DNA of 64,000 bases, taken from NCBI RefSeq assembly GCF_009909205.1, contig NZ_JAAAPN010000009.1, positions 114,908 to 178,907 on the forward strand, read 5' to 3'. The position numbers were made by a program, and so were the translations under genes. This document shows positions 1-10,330 of the stretch, in pieces (positions within the stretch are counted from its first letter, which is position 1; each line of letters opens with the position of its first letter). This DNA is from Aquabacterium fontiphilum. GTDB taxonomy: Bacteria; Pseudomonadota; Gammaproteobacteria; Burkholderiales; Burkholderiaceae_C. The notes beneath the pieces are model-generated. The model was given only the letters and a program-made list of their open reading frames with translations, did not search any database and had not been told where the DNA came from.

Positions 1-686
1 GGCCAGCAGGCGCGCCCAGTTGATCGAGTTGACCGTGCCGATCTTGTACTTGCGCTTGAATTCGAGGTCGTTGGAGACGGCCTTGACGATGTCCTGGCAG
101 TCGTCGAACACGCCTTCGACGGCGATGTTGTGGATGTTGGGATCCTGCAGGCTGAACATCTGGGCCTGCTGGAAGGGGCTCATGCGGCCATGCGGCGACA
201 ACATGAACACGCGCACGCCCTTCTTGCCACGCATGGCGTACTCGGCCGCACTGCCCGTGTCGCCCGAGGTGGCGCCCAGGATGTTCAATTGCTCGCCACG
301 GCGGCCCAGTTCGTACTCGAACAGGTTGCCCAGCAACTGCATGGCCATGTCCTTGAAGGCCAGCGTTGGGCCGTTGGACAGGGCTTCCAGGCACAGGCCC
401 GGCTCCAGGTGCTTCAGGGGCGTGATCTCGTCAAACCCGTACACCGCCTTGGTGTAGGTCTTGGCGGTCAGCGCCTTCAGGTCGGCCGCCGGGATGTCGT
501 CGATGTACAGCGACAGGATCTCGAACGCCAGCTCGGCATACGACAGGCCACGCCACCGGGTGAGCGTGGCGTCGTCCACCTTCGGGTAGGACACGGGCAG
601 GTACAGCCCACCATCCGGCGCCAGGCCTTCGAGCAGGATCTCGGAGAAGCCGCGCTGCTTCTGGTCGCCACGCGTGGAGATGTACT

Positions 687-690
<4 letters not shown>
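1..690 (-). CDS. thrC: Threonine synthase, N-terminal 230 residues (3' end outside window)
   Basis: Converts O-phosphohomoserine to threonine in the cytoplasm, the last step of the pathway begun by the neighbouring hom. The frame is open from the ATG at 690 to the window edge. The start MKYISTRG is typical of the family. The stretch NGPTLAFKDMAMQ carries the PLP lysine at about residue 113, and GATSGDTGSAAEYAMRG is the phosphate-binding Gly/Ser loop. Its ATG overlaps the hom stop as ATGA, so the two genes are translationally coupled. The C-terminal part is not in the window. The family is recognised from conserved motifs and context. Confidence 0.95.
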
Positions 691-2018
<1,328 letters not shown>

Positions 2019-2139
2019 GATCTCGTCTCGTGTCAACTGCGGGCACCTTGTGGATGCCCGCGGGTTCAAATCGCAGGTGATGGGGCAGTCATGTGGCGGC
2101 CACATGGTGCCCCGTTGAGGGCCAGCGTTCGCCGCGGCC

Positions 2140-3363
2140 TCAGGCGTGGCGCTTGCGGTAGCCGTCCAGGAAGCGCGCAATGCGGTTGATCGCGTCGGTC
2201 AGGTCGTCGCTGTTGGGCAGGAAGACCAGACGGAAGTGGTCGGGATGGGCCCAGTTGAAGCCCGTGCCCTGCACGATCAACACCTTCTCTTCGGCGAGCA
2301 GTTCGTACGCAAACTGCTGGTCGTCGGCAATGGGGTAGAGCTTCGGGTCCAGCCTCGGGAACATGTACAACGCCCCTTTGGGCTTGACCACGCTGACGCC
2401 CGGAATCTGGGTGAGCATGTCGTAGGCCAGGTCGCGCTGCTTGCACAGGCGGCCACCGGGCTGCACCAGGTCCTTGATGCTCTGATAGCCGCCCAGCGCT
2501 GTCTGAATGGCCAGCTGGCCGGGCGTGTTGGCGCACAGGCGCATCGAGGCCAGCATGTTGAGCCCCTCGATGTAGTCCCGCGCGTGGCGCTTCTCGCCCG
2601 AAACCACCATCCAGCCGGCGCGGTAGCCGCATGAGCGGTAGTTCTTGCTCAGGCCGTTGAAGGTCAGGAACAGCACATCGTCGGCCAGCGAGGCGATCGA
2701 GGTGTGGGTGTGTCCGTCGTACAGCGTCTTGTCGTAGATCTCGTCGGCCATCACGATGAGCTGGTGCTCGCGCGCGACCTCGATGATCTCCTTGAGCAGG
2801 CTCTCGGGATAGAGCGCGCCTGTCGGGTTGTTCGGGTTGATGACGACGATGGCCTTGGTGCGCGGCGTGATCTTGGCGCGGATGTCGGCGATGTCGGGAT
2901 ACCAGTCCTGTTGCTCGTCGCAGATGTAGTGCACCGGGCGGCCGCCCGACAGCGCCACAGCAGCGGTGTACAGCGGGTAATCGGGCGCCGGCAGCAGCAC
3001 CTCGTCGCCCTCGTTGCACAGGGCATTGATGGCCATGACGATGAGCTCGGAGGCGCCGTTACCCAGGTAGACATCGTCGACCGTGACGCCCTTGATGCCC
3101 TTTTCCTGGCAGTAGTGCACCACCGACTTGCGCGGCGCGAACAGGCCCTTGCTGTCGGTGTAGCCCGCTGCGCCCGACAGGTTTCGGATCATGTCCTGCA
3201 CGATCTCGTCGGGCGGCTCCAGCCCGAACACGGCGAGGTTGCCGATGTTGAGCTTGATGATCTTGTGGCCGTCTTCTTCCATCTGCCGCGCCTTTTCCAG
3301 CACGGGCCCACGGATGTCGTAACAGACACTGGCGAGTTTGCTGGATTTGGCGATCGGTTTCAA
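2140..3363 (-). CDS. alaA: PLP-dependent aminotransferase, AlaA type
   Basis: Class I/II aminotransferase of 407 residues, most like the glutamate-pyruvate (alanine) transaminase AlaA/YfbQ. The N-terminus KLASVCYDIRGPVLEKA and the GYTDSKGLF segment are signatures of that subgroup. NPNNPTG (about 177-182), ADEIYDK (about 206-212) and the Schiff-base lysine in FNGLSKNYR (Lys240) are all present, so it should be active. It lies 121 bp upstream of hom on the same strand, as is common in Burkholderiales, and may be cotranscribed. An N-terminal oddity is NLAVFG where the family usually has NPAPFG. The exact amino-acid preference cannot be read from sequence. Confidence 0.88.
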   Translation of the reverse strand: MKPIAKSSKLASVCYDIRGPVLEKARQMEEDGHKIIKLNIGNLAVFGLEPPDEIVQDMIRNLSGAAGYTDSKGLFAPRKSVVHYCQEKGIKGVTVDDVYLGNGASELIVMAINALCNEGDEVLLPAPDYPLYTAAVALSGGRPVHYICDEQQDWYPDIADIRAKITPRTKAIVVINPNNPTGALYPESLLKEIIEVAREHQLIVMADEIYDKTLYDGHTHTSIASLADDVLFLTFNGLSKNYRSCGYRAGWMVVSGEKRHARDYIEGLNMLASMRLCANTPGQLAIQTALGGYQSIKDLVQPGGRLCKQRDLAYDMLTQIPGVSVVKPKGALYMFPRLDPKLYPIADDQQFAYELLAEEKVLIVQGTGFNWAHPDHFRLVFLPNSDDLTDAINRIARFLDGYRKRHA

Positions 3364-3467
3364 AACGGGCTCCGGCAGCGGGGGGATTTGGGGCGAAGCT
3401 AGAATTTAACCACACCCCGCCAGAGCCGGCAGCCCCGCCAATGGTGGTGCGGGGCGCCCATGCCGAC

Positions 3468-3845
3468 ATGAAACTGCAACCCGACCGCGCCGAAGGCGTC
3501 AACGTCATCCACGCCTACACGGCCGACTCGATCTCGGTCAATGGCACGGCCCACCCCCATGCCGTGCTGGTACCGCACACGGGCGAGGTGCTGCCCTGGG
3601 ACGCCGCCAGCTGGGAAGCGCTGACCGAGGTGCATTTCGCCCACATCGCGCAGGCCCGGCCCGAGCTTGTGGTGTTCGGCAGCGGGGCGCGCTTGCGCTT
3701 CGTGAAACCTGCTTTGCTGCGCCCGCTGATCGAGGCGCGCATCGGCATCGAGACCATGGATTCGGCAGCCGCATGCCGCACCTTCAACTTCCTCGTGGGC
3801 GAGGGACGGCGCGTGATGGGGGCCATCCTGCTGCCTCGCGTCTGA
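3468..3845 (+). CDS. Mth938-like (DUF498/NDUFAF3-fold) domain protein
   Basis: A 125-residue protein of the small Mth938-like fold family, whose mitochondrial relative NDUFAF3 assists complex I assembly; the bacterial function is not established. The family core is visible as ARPELVVFGSGARLRF and the later GIETMDSAAACRTFNFLVGEGRRVMGAIL, including the MDTxAACRTYN-like motif. The start at 3468 (MKLQPDRAEGVN) matches family N-termini better than the ATG at 3441. It is divergent from alaA and 94 bp upstream of bcp. Confidence 0.85.
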   Translation: MKLQPDRAEGVNVIHAYTADSISVNGTAHPHAVLVPHTGEVLPWDAASWEALTEVHFAHIAQARPELVVFGSGARLRFVKPALLRPLIEARIGIETMDSAAACRTFNFLVGEGRRVMGAILLPRV

Positions 3846-3868
3846 GGCTCGCTCTTTGGCGGGTATCC

Positions 3869-3903
3869 CTTCGACGATTGCATTTGTCGAAGCACTTTAT
3901 AAT
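3869..3903 (+). promoter_or_regulatory. Perfect inverted repeat directly upstream of a consensus -10 for bcp
   Basis: CTTCGAC (3869-3875) and GTCGAAG (3886-3892) are perfect 7-bp inverted arms around a 10-bp centre. They end five bases before a perfect TATAAT (3898-3903), 37 bases ahead of the bcp start. No good -35 hexamer sits 16-18 bp upstream of the -10; the palindrome covers that position instead. This is what an operator for an activator or repressor would look like. The regulator is unknown. Confidence 0.55.
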
Positions 3904-3939
3904 CGTGGGCTATTCACGCAGGCTGCTGATCACGACAAC

Positions 3940-4419
3940 ATGACACCCGCCCTCAACAAACCGTTGCCGGAATTCGAAGCGATCGCCACTGGCGGCGTGA
4001 AGTTCACGCCCCAGGCCTTCCAGGGTCAGACCGTGGTGCTGTATTTCTACCCCAAGGATCACACCCCGGGCTGCACGACCGAGGCCATGCAGTTCCGCGA
4101 CAAGCACAAGGAATTCGCCAAGGCGGGCGCCGTGGTGTTTGGCGTCTCGCGTGACAACCTGGCTTCGCACGACAAGTTCAAGCAGAACCTCGATCTGCCC
4201 TTCGAGTTGATCGCCGACACCGAAGAAAAGCTCTGCCACATGTTCGGTGTGGTGAAGAACAAGATCATGTACGGCAAGAAGGTCAAGGGCATCGAGCGCT
4301 CGACCTTCCTGATCGGCCCCGACGGCGTGCTGCGCGGCGAATGGCGCGGCATCAAGGTCGCTGGCCACGTGGACGAGGTGCTGCGCACGGTGCAGGACCT
4401 GCAGCGCGAAGCGGCCTGA
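3940..4419 (+). CDS. bcp: Thiol peroxidase, BCP/PrxQ peroxiredoxin
   Basis: Thioredoxin-dependent reduction of H2O2 and organic hydroperoxides in the cytoplasm. The 159-residue length and the segments VVLYFYPKDHTPGCTTE and GVSRDNLASHDKF are diagnostic. The peroxidatic cysteine is Cys45 in TPGCTTE. The canonical E. coli-type resolving cysteine five residues later is absent (Met50), and the only other candidate is Cys99 in EEKLCHMFG. The start at 3940 (MTPALNKPLPEF) is preferred over an ATG 84 bases upstream, which would extend into the promoter. The -10 TATAAT at 3898 supports this. Confidence 0.93.
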   Translation: MTPALNKPLPEFEAIATGGVKFTPQAFQGQTVVLYFYPKDHTPGCTTEAMQFRDKHKEFAKAGAVVFGVSRDNLASHDKFKQNLDLPFELIADTEEKLCHMFGVVKNKIMYGKKVKGIERSTFLIGPDGVLRGEWRGIKVAGHVDEVLRTVQDLQREAA

Positions 4420-4548
4420 TCCCCCTCATACGCACATTCGCACTCTGGGCCGGCCGGCCCCGTGCTTCCAGCTCAGCCGCTCAGTCTGACAGAAGCGACG
4501 GCAACCGGATCGGCTTTGTTGCGCCCCCATCACATCGTCTCCCGGGAG

Positions 4549-4576
4549 TTGGACACGGCGGTGGGATGTGCATAAT
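4549..4576 (+). promoter_or_regulatory. Sigma-70-like promoter upstream of a terminator-bounded short transcript
   Basis: TTGGAC (4549-4554) and CATAAT (4571-4576) are separated by 16 bp. The predicted start of transcription is near 4582, only about 85 bases before a strong intrinsic terminator. It lies in the otherwise gene-free 281-bp gap between bcp and the PhoH gene. Confidence 0.45.
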
Positions 4577-4581
4577 CAGAC

Positions 4582-4665
4582 GCATGCATTTGAGCTTGTC
4601 CCATCCGGCCCATGCCGCTCAAGCTGCCGAAGCAAGGCCGCACACCCAGTTGTGCGGCCTTTTTT
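4582..4665 (+). ncRNA. Candidate ~84-nt small RNA or attenuator leader
   Basis: The stretch between the promoter at 4549-4576 and the terminator ending at 4665 would give a transcript of about 84 nt with two hairpins. The first uses TTGAGC (4590-4595) pairing with GCTCAA (4617-4622); the second is the terminator stem. It could be a free small RNA or the leader of the PhoH gene, whose ATG is 36 bases past the T-run. A 34-codon frame with an ATG at 4584 runs through the terminator and could be a leader peptide, but it shows no run of one regulatory amino acid. No known RNA family was recognised. Confidence 0.4.
4635..4665 (+). terminator. Strong intrinsic terminator
   Basis: Perfect 10-bp stem AGGCCGCACA (4635-4644) and TGTGCGGCCT (4651-4660) with a 6-nt loop, followed by six T (4660-4665). 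It sits 245 bases after the bcp stop and 36 bases before the PhoH start, so it either ends a short RNA or attenuates the PhoH gene. Confidence 0.85.
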
Positions 4666-4700
4666 CTTGCCCTTTGTCCTCTCACTGACGGAACGCCAAG

Positions 4701-6446
4701 ATGCCTCTGCCCAAGCCGCCTGCCAAACGCGCCGACATGCTCACCGAAGAGGAAATCCGCAGCCAGCCCAAGGCGGCCAAGCGGCCGAGCAAGCTGAAAC
4801 AGGCACCTTCTGCCACGCTGCCTGCCACACCGGCGGCCCCCTCGGCTGCCGTGCTGGAACTGGTCAAGCCCGCGCGACCTGCCGCTGAAGCCGTTACCCC
4901 GACCGCCCGCGTGACCCCTCCGCCGGTGGAGGCCCGCGCCCCCGGTGCGCCCCGCCCCGCCACCGGCGCCCCCAGCAAGGCGCGAGGCCAGGCCCCCACC
5001 CCGTCCACCGGCCGCAGCCGGCGTAAGACAATGCAGGACGACGGCCCGCCCAAGCTGTTCGTGCTCGACACCAACGTGCTGTTGCACGACCCGACCTCGC
5101 TGTTCCGCTTTGCCGAGCACGACATCTACCTGCCCATGATCACGCTCGAAGAGCTGGACGGGCACAAGAAGGGCATGACCGAGGTGGCGCGCAACGCCCG
5201 CCAGGTGAGCCGGGATCTGGATGCACTGGCCGCCGACATGGGCGCAGGCCAACCGGGTCAGCCCGACGCCGGCATTCCCCTGGCCAAGACCGGCCACGTC
5301 GAGGCACTGGGCCGGCTCTTCTTCCAGACCATGGGCATGGCCGTCTCGCTGCCCACCGGCCTGCCTCAGGGCAAGGCCGACAACCAGATCCTCGGTGTGG
5401 TGCAGGCGCTGCGCGATCAGCACAAGGGGCAGCGCGAAGTCGTGCTGGTGTCCAAGGACATCAACATGCGCATCAAGGCCCGCGCCCTGGGGCTGCCGGC
5501 TGAGGACTACTTCAACGACAAGGCGCTGGAAGACGGCGACCTGCTCTACACCGGCGTGCTGCCACTGCCGACCGATTTCTGGGAGCGCCATGCCAAGGGC
5601 ATGGAAAGCTGGCAGCAAGGCGGCGTCACCTATTACCGCCTGAGCGGCCCGATGGTGCCGGCCTTCCTGGTCAACCAGTTCGTCTACCTCGAAACGCCCG
5701 GCGCCAGCCCCTGGTACGGCAAGGTCACCGAGATCACGGGCAAGACGGCGGTGCTGCGCACGCTCAAGGACTACACGCACCAGAAGCACGCAGTCTGGGG
5801 TGTGGCAGCGCGCAACCGGGAGCAGAACTTCGCCCTCAACCTGCTGATGGATCCGGAATGCGACTTCGTCACGCTGACCGGCTCGGCCGGCACGGGCAAG
5901 ACGCTGATGACGCTGGCCTCGGCCTTGTCGCAGGTGCTCGATGAGCGGCGCTACACCGAGATCATCGTCACCCGTGTGACCGTGCCAGTGGGCGAGGACA
6001 TCGGTTTCCTGCCCGGCACTGAGGAAGAGAAGATGTCGCCCTGGATGGGCGCGCTGGACGACAATCTCGAGGTGCTGGCGCGCAGCGACAACAGCGCGGG
6101 TGAATGGGGCCGCGCGGCAACCCAGGAACTGGTGCGCAGCAAGATCAAGATCAAGAGCCTGAACTTCATGCGCGGGCGCACCTTCCTGAACAAGTTCGTG
6201 ATCATCGATGAGGCGCAGAACCTGACGCCCAAGCAGATGAAGACGCTGATTACGCGCGCCGGCCCGGGCACGAAGATCGTCTGCCTGGGCAACCTGGCCC
6301 AGATCGACACGCCCTACCTGACCGAGGGCTCGTCGGGCCTGACTTATGCGGTCGACCGCTTCAAGGGGTGGCCGCACAGTGGCCATGTCACCCTGGCCCG
6401 CGGCGAGCGCTCACGCCTGGCGGATTACGCATCGGACGTGCTCTGA
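4701..6446 (+). CDS. PIN domain-PhoH family ATPase
   Basis: A 581-residue two-domain protein of the PhoH2/YlaK type (PIN RNase fused to a PhoH helicase-like ATPase). After ~115 residues rich in Ala, Pro and Lys that look disordered, the PIN domain begins at KLFVLDTNVLLHD (acidic Asp123), with LEELDGHKKG and VSKDINMRIKA further on. The PhoH half has Walker A GSAGTGKT at about 394-401, a Walker B-like IIDEAQNLTPKQMK near 500, and the conserved LGNLAQID. Family members unwind and cut RNA; the substrate here is unknown. The start at 4701 has only a weak ribosome-binding site. A terminator hairpin lies just upstream. Confidence 0.92.
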   Translation: MPLPKPPAKRADMLTEEEIRSQPKAAKRPSKLKQAPSATLPATPAAPSAAVLELVKPARPAAEAVTPTARVTPPPVEARAPGAPRPATGAPSKARGQAPTPSTGRSRRKTMQDDGPPKLFVLDTNVLLHDPTSLFRFAEHDIYLPMITLEELDGHKKGMTEVARNARQVSRDLDALAADMGAGQPGQPDAGIPLAKTGHVEALGRLFFQTMGMAVSLPTGLPQGKADNQILGVVQALRDQHKGQREVVLVSKDINMRIKARALGLPAEDYFNDKALEDGDLLYTGVLPLPTDFWERHAKGMESWQQGGVTYYRLSGPMVPAFLVNQFVYLETPGASPWYGKVTEITGKTAVLRTLKDYTHQKHAVWGVAARNREQNFALNLLMDPECDFVTLTGSAGTGKTLMTLASALSQVLDERRYTEIIVTRVTVPVGEDIGFLPGTEEEKMSPWMGALDDNLEVLARSDNSAGEWGRAATQELVRSKIKIKSLNFMRGRTFLNKFVIIDEAQNLTPKQMKTLITRAGPGTKIVCLGNLAQIDTPYLTEGSSGLTYAVDRFKGWPHSGHVTLARGERSRLADYASDVL

Positions 6447-6484
6447 CGCCTCTCGCGTGCGACGCCGAGTCGCTTCATGATGTA

Positions 6485-6516
6485 AAAAAGCCGGATTTTC
6501 ACACCCGGCTTTTTGT
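6485..6516. terminator. Bidirectional intrinsic terminator
   Basis: AAAAAGCCGG (6485-6494) pairs with CCGGCTTTTT (6505-6514) around a 10-nt loop. It has an A-run on one side and a T-run on the other, 38 bases after the PhoH stop. It separates the PhoH gene from the following diguanylate cyclase. Confidence 0.88.
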
Positions 6517-6618
6517 TGGGCGCCCCGCGGTCGAGGGGGTTGGCACCGTGAAGTGCTCACGCCGAAGGGATCAACTCCCGCCCAGACGGGTCATCTTGCG
6601 CCAGAAAATGGTTGCACG

Positions 6619-7914
6619 ATGTCCGCCATGCAGTCCGCCCCGTTGTTGTTGTCCGGCGAAGCCGCCTGGACGCAGACCCTCACCTTCACGGTGCTGTTCA
6701 GCCTGCTCATCCTGATCGTGGTGGTGGTGTTGGCGGGCTGGCGCGAACGGTCGCACCATCGGCCCTTCTTCGAAGCACGCTGGTGGCCGAACGCACTGTG
6801 GACCCGCCGACTCGACGTCTTGTTGTTCTCGGCCGATCCGGAGCAGCAAATCCTCGGGCGCCGTTTCGCGATCGGTGTGGCCAACTGCCTGGCCGGCCTG
6901 CTGGCGCTGAACTATGGCACTTGGCAAGGGGTGATCGATCCACACCGCTGCGTGTTGCTCACCCAGGCTGCCATGGCGGTGATCGTCATTTTGTACGCCG
7001 TATTCCGAACGGGCTTGAACCAGCGCCTGGCTGACCCGAGCATGGGCGGCGTGGCCACTGCGCTCAGCGTGGTTTTCCTGGCTTGGGGCTACCTGATCGG
7101 CGGGCCTGGCAGGCCGGTTGCCCTGCTGTTGTTGTTCGTGATCCTGATGTTCAGCATCTTCACCAGCACCACCCGCGACCTGTGGCGGGCGAGCGCCCTG
7201 GCGGCCGTCGCGTTCGGCTGGGTCATGTGGCAGGTCGCCGACGAGCAGCGGCACATCCTGCACGGGCCGGAGATGCAGCTCGTCTACTTTCTGATGTTGA
7301 TGCTGATGCTCGTCAGCGTGAGCCTGCTGGTCGGACAACTGGCCCGACTGAGGGAGACCGCGCGTTCTCGTCGAGTGGAACTGGCCAAGGCGCTGCAGCG
7401 CATCCAGGAACTGGCCACGCAGGACGAACTGACCGGCCTGCCAAACCGCCGCCACATGCTGGAGCGCCTGTCACAGGCCCAGACCCGGCAACGCCGCCAC
7501 GGCGGGGTCACATCCGTCGCACTGGTCGATGTGGATCACTTCAAAACCATCAATGACCGCCACGGACACGGCGTGGGCGATGAAGTGCTGAGGGCGCTGT
7601 CCGGGGTCATGCAAAAGGGCCTGCGCGAATCCGACACGCTGGCGCGCTGGGGCGGCGAGGAGTTTCTGATGCTCTTCCCCGACACCACGCCTCAAGACGC
7701 CATGGCGGTGCTCCAGCGCATCCAGCAACAGCTGACGCAAGCCGCAACGTTCCCGGCCGGCCTGCGCGTGACCTTCTCGGCCGGCGTGGCTGCGCTGGCA
7801 TCCGATGACAGTCTGGAACACAGCATCACGCTGGCAGACACGGCGCTGTACGCCGCCAAGGCGGCGGGCCGCAACCGCGTCTGCGTGGCCTCGCTGCCCG
7901 CTCAGCAGGACTGA
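6619..7914 (+). CDS. Membrane diguanylate cyclase (GGDEF, with I-site)
   Basis: Makes the second messenger c-di-GMP from two GTP. The 431 residues begin with about six hydrophobic membrane spans (first at ~15-37, last ending near 240) with no recognised sensor domain. They are followed by a short helical linker and a GGDEF domain starting at [11 protein letters not shown]. The active site is GGEEF at 345-349. The RESD at 336-339, exactly five residues before it, is the inhibitory I-site, so product feedback is expected. The start at 6619 ([10 protein letters not shown]) is chosen because the upstream 22 codons are not hydrophobic or conserved. Its last 13 bases overlap the convergent rlmD. 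Confidence 0.92.
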   Translation: MSAMQSAPLLLSGEAAWTQTLTFTVLFSLLILIVVVVLAGWRERSHHRPFFEARWWPNALWTRRLDVLLFSADPEQQILGRRFAIGVANCLAGLLALNYGTWQGVIDPHRCVLLTQAAMAVIVILYAVFRTGLNQRLADPSMGGVATALSVVFLAWGYLIGGPGRPVALLLLFVILMFSIFTSTTRDLWRASALAAVAFGWVMWQVADEQRHILHGPEMQLVYFLMLMLMLVSVSLLVGQLARLRETARSRRVELAKALQRIQELATQDELTGLPNRRHMLERLSQAQTRQRRHGGVTSVALVDVDHFKTINDRHGHGVGDEVLRALSGVMQKGLRESDTLARWGGEEFLMLFPDTTPQDAMAVLQRIQQQLTQAATFPAGLRVTFSAGVAALASDDSLEHSITLADTALYAAKAAGRNRVCVASLPAQQD

Positions 7915-9356
7915 GGCGCGTCGCGCTCGAACACGGCCATGCTCTCGACGTGGGCGGTATGGGGGAACATGTTGACCACACCGGCGGCCGTGCAGCGGTA
8001 GCCCCCCTGATGCACCAGCAGCCCCGCATCGCGCGCGAGCGTGGCCGGGTTGCAACTCACGTAGACGATGCGCGCTGGCAGCTGCCAGCCTGGCGGCATG
8101 CGCTCGGGGGCCTGATGCAGGTCGGCCACGGCCTTGGCCAATGCAAACGCCCCTTCGCGAGGCGGGTCGACCAGCCACTTGTCGGCTGCGCCGTACGACA
8201 CCAGCTCCTCAGGCGTGATCTCGAACAGGTTGCGTGCCACAAAGGCGGTCTTTTCTGCCACCCCATTGGCCTTGGCGTTCTCGCGCGAACGCGCCACCAG
8301 CGTCTCGCTGCCCTCGATGCCCAGCACCTCGCGCGCCTGCGTGGCCAAGGGCAGCGTGAAGTTGCCCAGGCCGCAGAACCAGTCGATCACGCGCTCGTGC
8401 GCACGGGCTTCGAGCAGGCGCAAGGCCCGGCCCACCAGCACCTGGTTGATGGCGTGATTGACCTGGGTGAAGTCGGTCGGCTTGAACGGCATGGTGATGC
8501 CGAACTCAGGCAAGGTGTAATCCAGCCCGGGCGCCGACGGATCGAGCGCATGGACCGTGTCCGGGCCCTTGGGCTGCAACCACCACGAAATGCGCTGCTG
8601 GCCGCCTTCGGCGGGACTGTGCTGCGTGGCAAAGGCGTGGAGACGGGCGGTATCGGCGGCGCTGAGGGGCTCCAGGTGGCGCAGCACCAGCACGGTCACC
8701 TGGGTGCCCACGGCCACCTCGATCTGCGGAATGCGCTCGCGCTGATCCATGCTGCCGATGAGCGCACGCAGCGGCATCAGCAGCCGGCTCACATGGGCAG
8801 GCAGGATCTCGCAGGTCTGCATGTCCGCCACATAACGTGACTTGCGCTCGTGAAAGCCGACGAGGACGGTGCCTTTCTTGGCCACGTAGCGCACCGACAG
8901 GCGCGCGCGGTAGCGGTAGCCCCAAGTGGGCCCCTCGATCGGGCGCAGCAACATCTCGGGCTTGACCTTCCCGAGGTGCCAGAGGTTGTCTTCCAGCACA
9001 CGCTGCTTGACGGCCACCTGGGCGGCAGGGTGGAAGTGCTGCATCTTGCAGCCACCACACAGGCCGAAATAGGTGCAGCCTGGCGTGACGCGCTGGGCGC
9101 TTTCGCGACGCATCTCGGTGAGCGTGGCCTGCTCCCAGTTGTTCTTGCGTCGGGTGACCTGCACGCGTACTTGCTCGCCGGGCAAGGCGTCCTCGATGAA
9201 CACAACCTTGCCGTCAGCACGGTGGGCCACGCCCTGGGCTTCGAGATCCAGTGATTCGACTGTGAGCCACTCAAGGTGGGGCGGCACGGGCTCCGCATGC
9301 GCCTGGTGGGTGGGCGCGGCGGCGTCAGAAACAGAAACGGGGGATGATGCGCTCAT
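7902..9356 (-). CDS. rlmD: 23S rRNA (uracil-1939-C5)-methyltransferase
   Basis: SAM-dependent m5U methylation of 23S rRNA (RlmD, formerly RumA). The 484 residues contain a TRAM domain (about 28-85) and the iron-sulfur ligands Cys94, Cys100, Cys103 and Cys182. The methyltransferase core has [16 protein letters not shown], the catalytic Cys435 in [11 protein letters not shown] and the general base Glu471 in HTAHVES. The N-terminal ~25 residues are a poorly conserved extension. It is the last gene of the surE-pcm-nlpD-rlmD run, 30 bp downstream of nlpD. Confidence 0.94.
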   Translation of the reverse strand: MSASSPVSVSDAAAPTHQAHAEPVPPHLEWLTVESLDLEAQGVAHRADGKVVFIEDALPGEQVRVQVTRRKNNWEQATLTEMRRESAQRVTPGCTYFGLCGGCKMQHFHPAAQVAVKQRVLEDNLWHLGKVKPEMLLRPIEGPTWGYRYRARLSVRYVAKKGTVLVGFHERKSRYVADMQTCEILPAHVSRLLMPLRALIGSMDQRERIPQIEVAVGTQVTVLVLRHLEPLSAADTARLHAFATQHSPAEGGQQRISWWLQPKGPDTVHALDPSAPGLDYTLPEFGITMPFKPTDFTQVNHAINQVLVGRALRLLEARAHERVIDWFCGLGNFTLPLATQAREVLGIEGSETLVARSRENAKANGVAEKTAFVARNLFEITPEELVSYGAADKWLVDPPREGAFALAKAVADLHQAPERMPPGWQLPARIVYVSCNPATLARDAGLLVHQGGYRCTAAGVVNMFPHTAHVESMAVFERDAPQSC

Positions 9357-9386
9357 CCCCCGATTGTCTCAGGACTGCTGGCCGCC

Positions 9387-10298
9387 TCAGCGCGGTGGCA
9401 GCTGACGAGTCGGGTCGATCGGCTTGCCCTGCTTGCGCAGCTCGAAGTGCAGTTGCACGCGGTCAGCGTCGGTCGAGCCCATCTCGGCGATCTTCTGCCC
9501 GCGGCGTACCACCTGGTCTTCCTTCACCAGCAGACTCTGATTGTGGGCGTAGGCCGTCAGGAAATCGCCGCTGTGCTTGATGATGACCAGGTTGCCGTAG
9601 CCGCGTAGCCCGGATCCGGCGTAGACGACTCGACCATCGGCTGCCGCCACCACCGGGTCACCGGCCTTGCCACCGATGGCCACGCCCTTGCGCCGGCCTT
9701 CTTCGAACGCACCCAGGACTGGGCCGGCTGCTGGCCACATCCATGCCTGATCGTCTGCAGGGCGGGCGGCCTCGCCAGGCGCCGGTGTGGCAGGCGCAGG
9801 CGCGGCGGCAGCCGGGCGTGACGCACCGGGTGCCTGCGAGGGCGGCGGGGTGGACCCTGGGGCCGACGGGGGTGTGGCACCTGGCCGCGCTGCGTCCAGG
9901 CCGCGGGTTTCAATGCGCGGGCTGACGATGGGGCGCGCCGCCACCACCGCCGTGTCCGCCGACTCGCCAGGCGGCACCACGCGCAGTACCTGCCCCACCT
10001 CGATGAGGTTGGGATTCTCGAGCTTGTTCCAAGCGGCAATGTCGCGCCAGTTCTGGCCGGTATCCAGGCTGATGCGGATCAGCGTGTCACCGGGCTTGAC
10101 GGTGTAGTAGCCCGGCTTGCCGGCGTTCTCGTGTCCTGGCGGCAGCCGCGGAGGCGCCTGTGTACCGCCCGAATCGGACGACGAGGGCGAGGTGCGCTGC
10201 TCGACGGGCGCGCGATGGGTCTGGGTGGCGCAACCGGCCATCAACAGCACCACAGCAGAAGGAACGACCAACCTTGAGAAAAACGTCATGGGCTTCAA
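9387..10298 (-). CDS. nlpD: NlpD-type lipoprotein: LysM plus degenerate LytM domain
   Basis: Envelope lipoprotein that in other proteobacteria activates septal amidases for daughter-cell separation. It has a signal peptide with lipobox LMAGC (Cys23) and a LysM domain at about 63-107 (YYTVKPGDTLIRIS to VGQVLRVVP). A Pro/Ala-rich linker of ~70 residues follows, then a C-terminal M23/LytM domain ending HFELRKQGKPIDP. The metal-binding His and Asp expected near the start of the LytM domain are replaced (GVAIGGKAGDPV), so it is a non-catalytic activator like other NlpD/EnvC proteins. The start could also be 10289 (MTFFSR). pcm lies upstream and rlmD downstream; rpoS, the usual next gene, is absent. 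Confidence 0.9.
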   Translation of the reverse strand: MKPMTFFSRLVVPSAVVLLMAGCATQTHRAPVEQRTSPSSSDSGGTQAPPRLPPGHENAGKPGYYTVKPGDTLIRISLDTGQNWRDIAAWNKLENPNLIEVGQVLRVVPPGESADTAVVAARPIVSPRIETRGLDAARPGATPPSAPGSTPPPSQAPGASRPAAAAPAPATPAPGEAARPADDQAWMWPAAGPVLGAFEEGRRKGVAIGGKAGDPVVAAADGRVVYAGSGLRGYGNLVIIKHSGDFLTAYAHNQSLLVKEDQVVRRGQKIAEMGSTDADRVQLHFELRKQGKPIDPTRQLPPR

Positions 10299-10330
10299 CC
10301 AACATGCGGCCGCAGGGCAGCCGGTAGACC

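Noticed and set aside
4447..4460. Perfect 14-bp palindrome GGGCCGGCCGGCCC after bcp
   Set aside because: It has no spacer and no T-run, so it makes a poor terminator. In DNA of this GC content it is plausibly chance.
4530..6386. Minus-strand open frame of 618 codons opposite the PIN-PhoH gene
   Set aside because: It is an antisense shadow of a well-supported gene, and it crosses the intrinsic terminator and promoter at 4549-4665.
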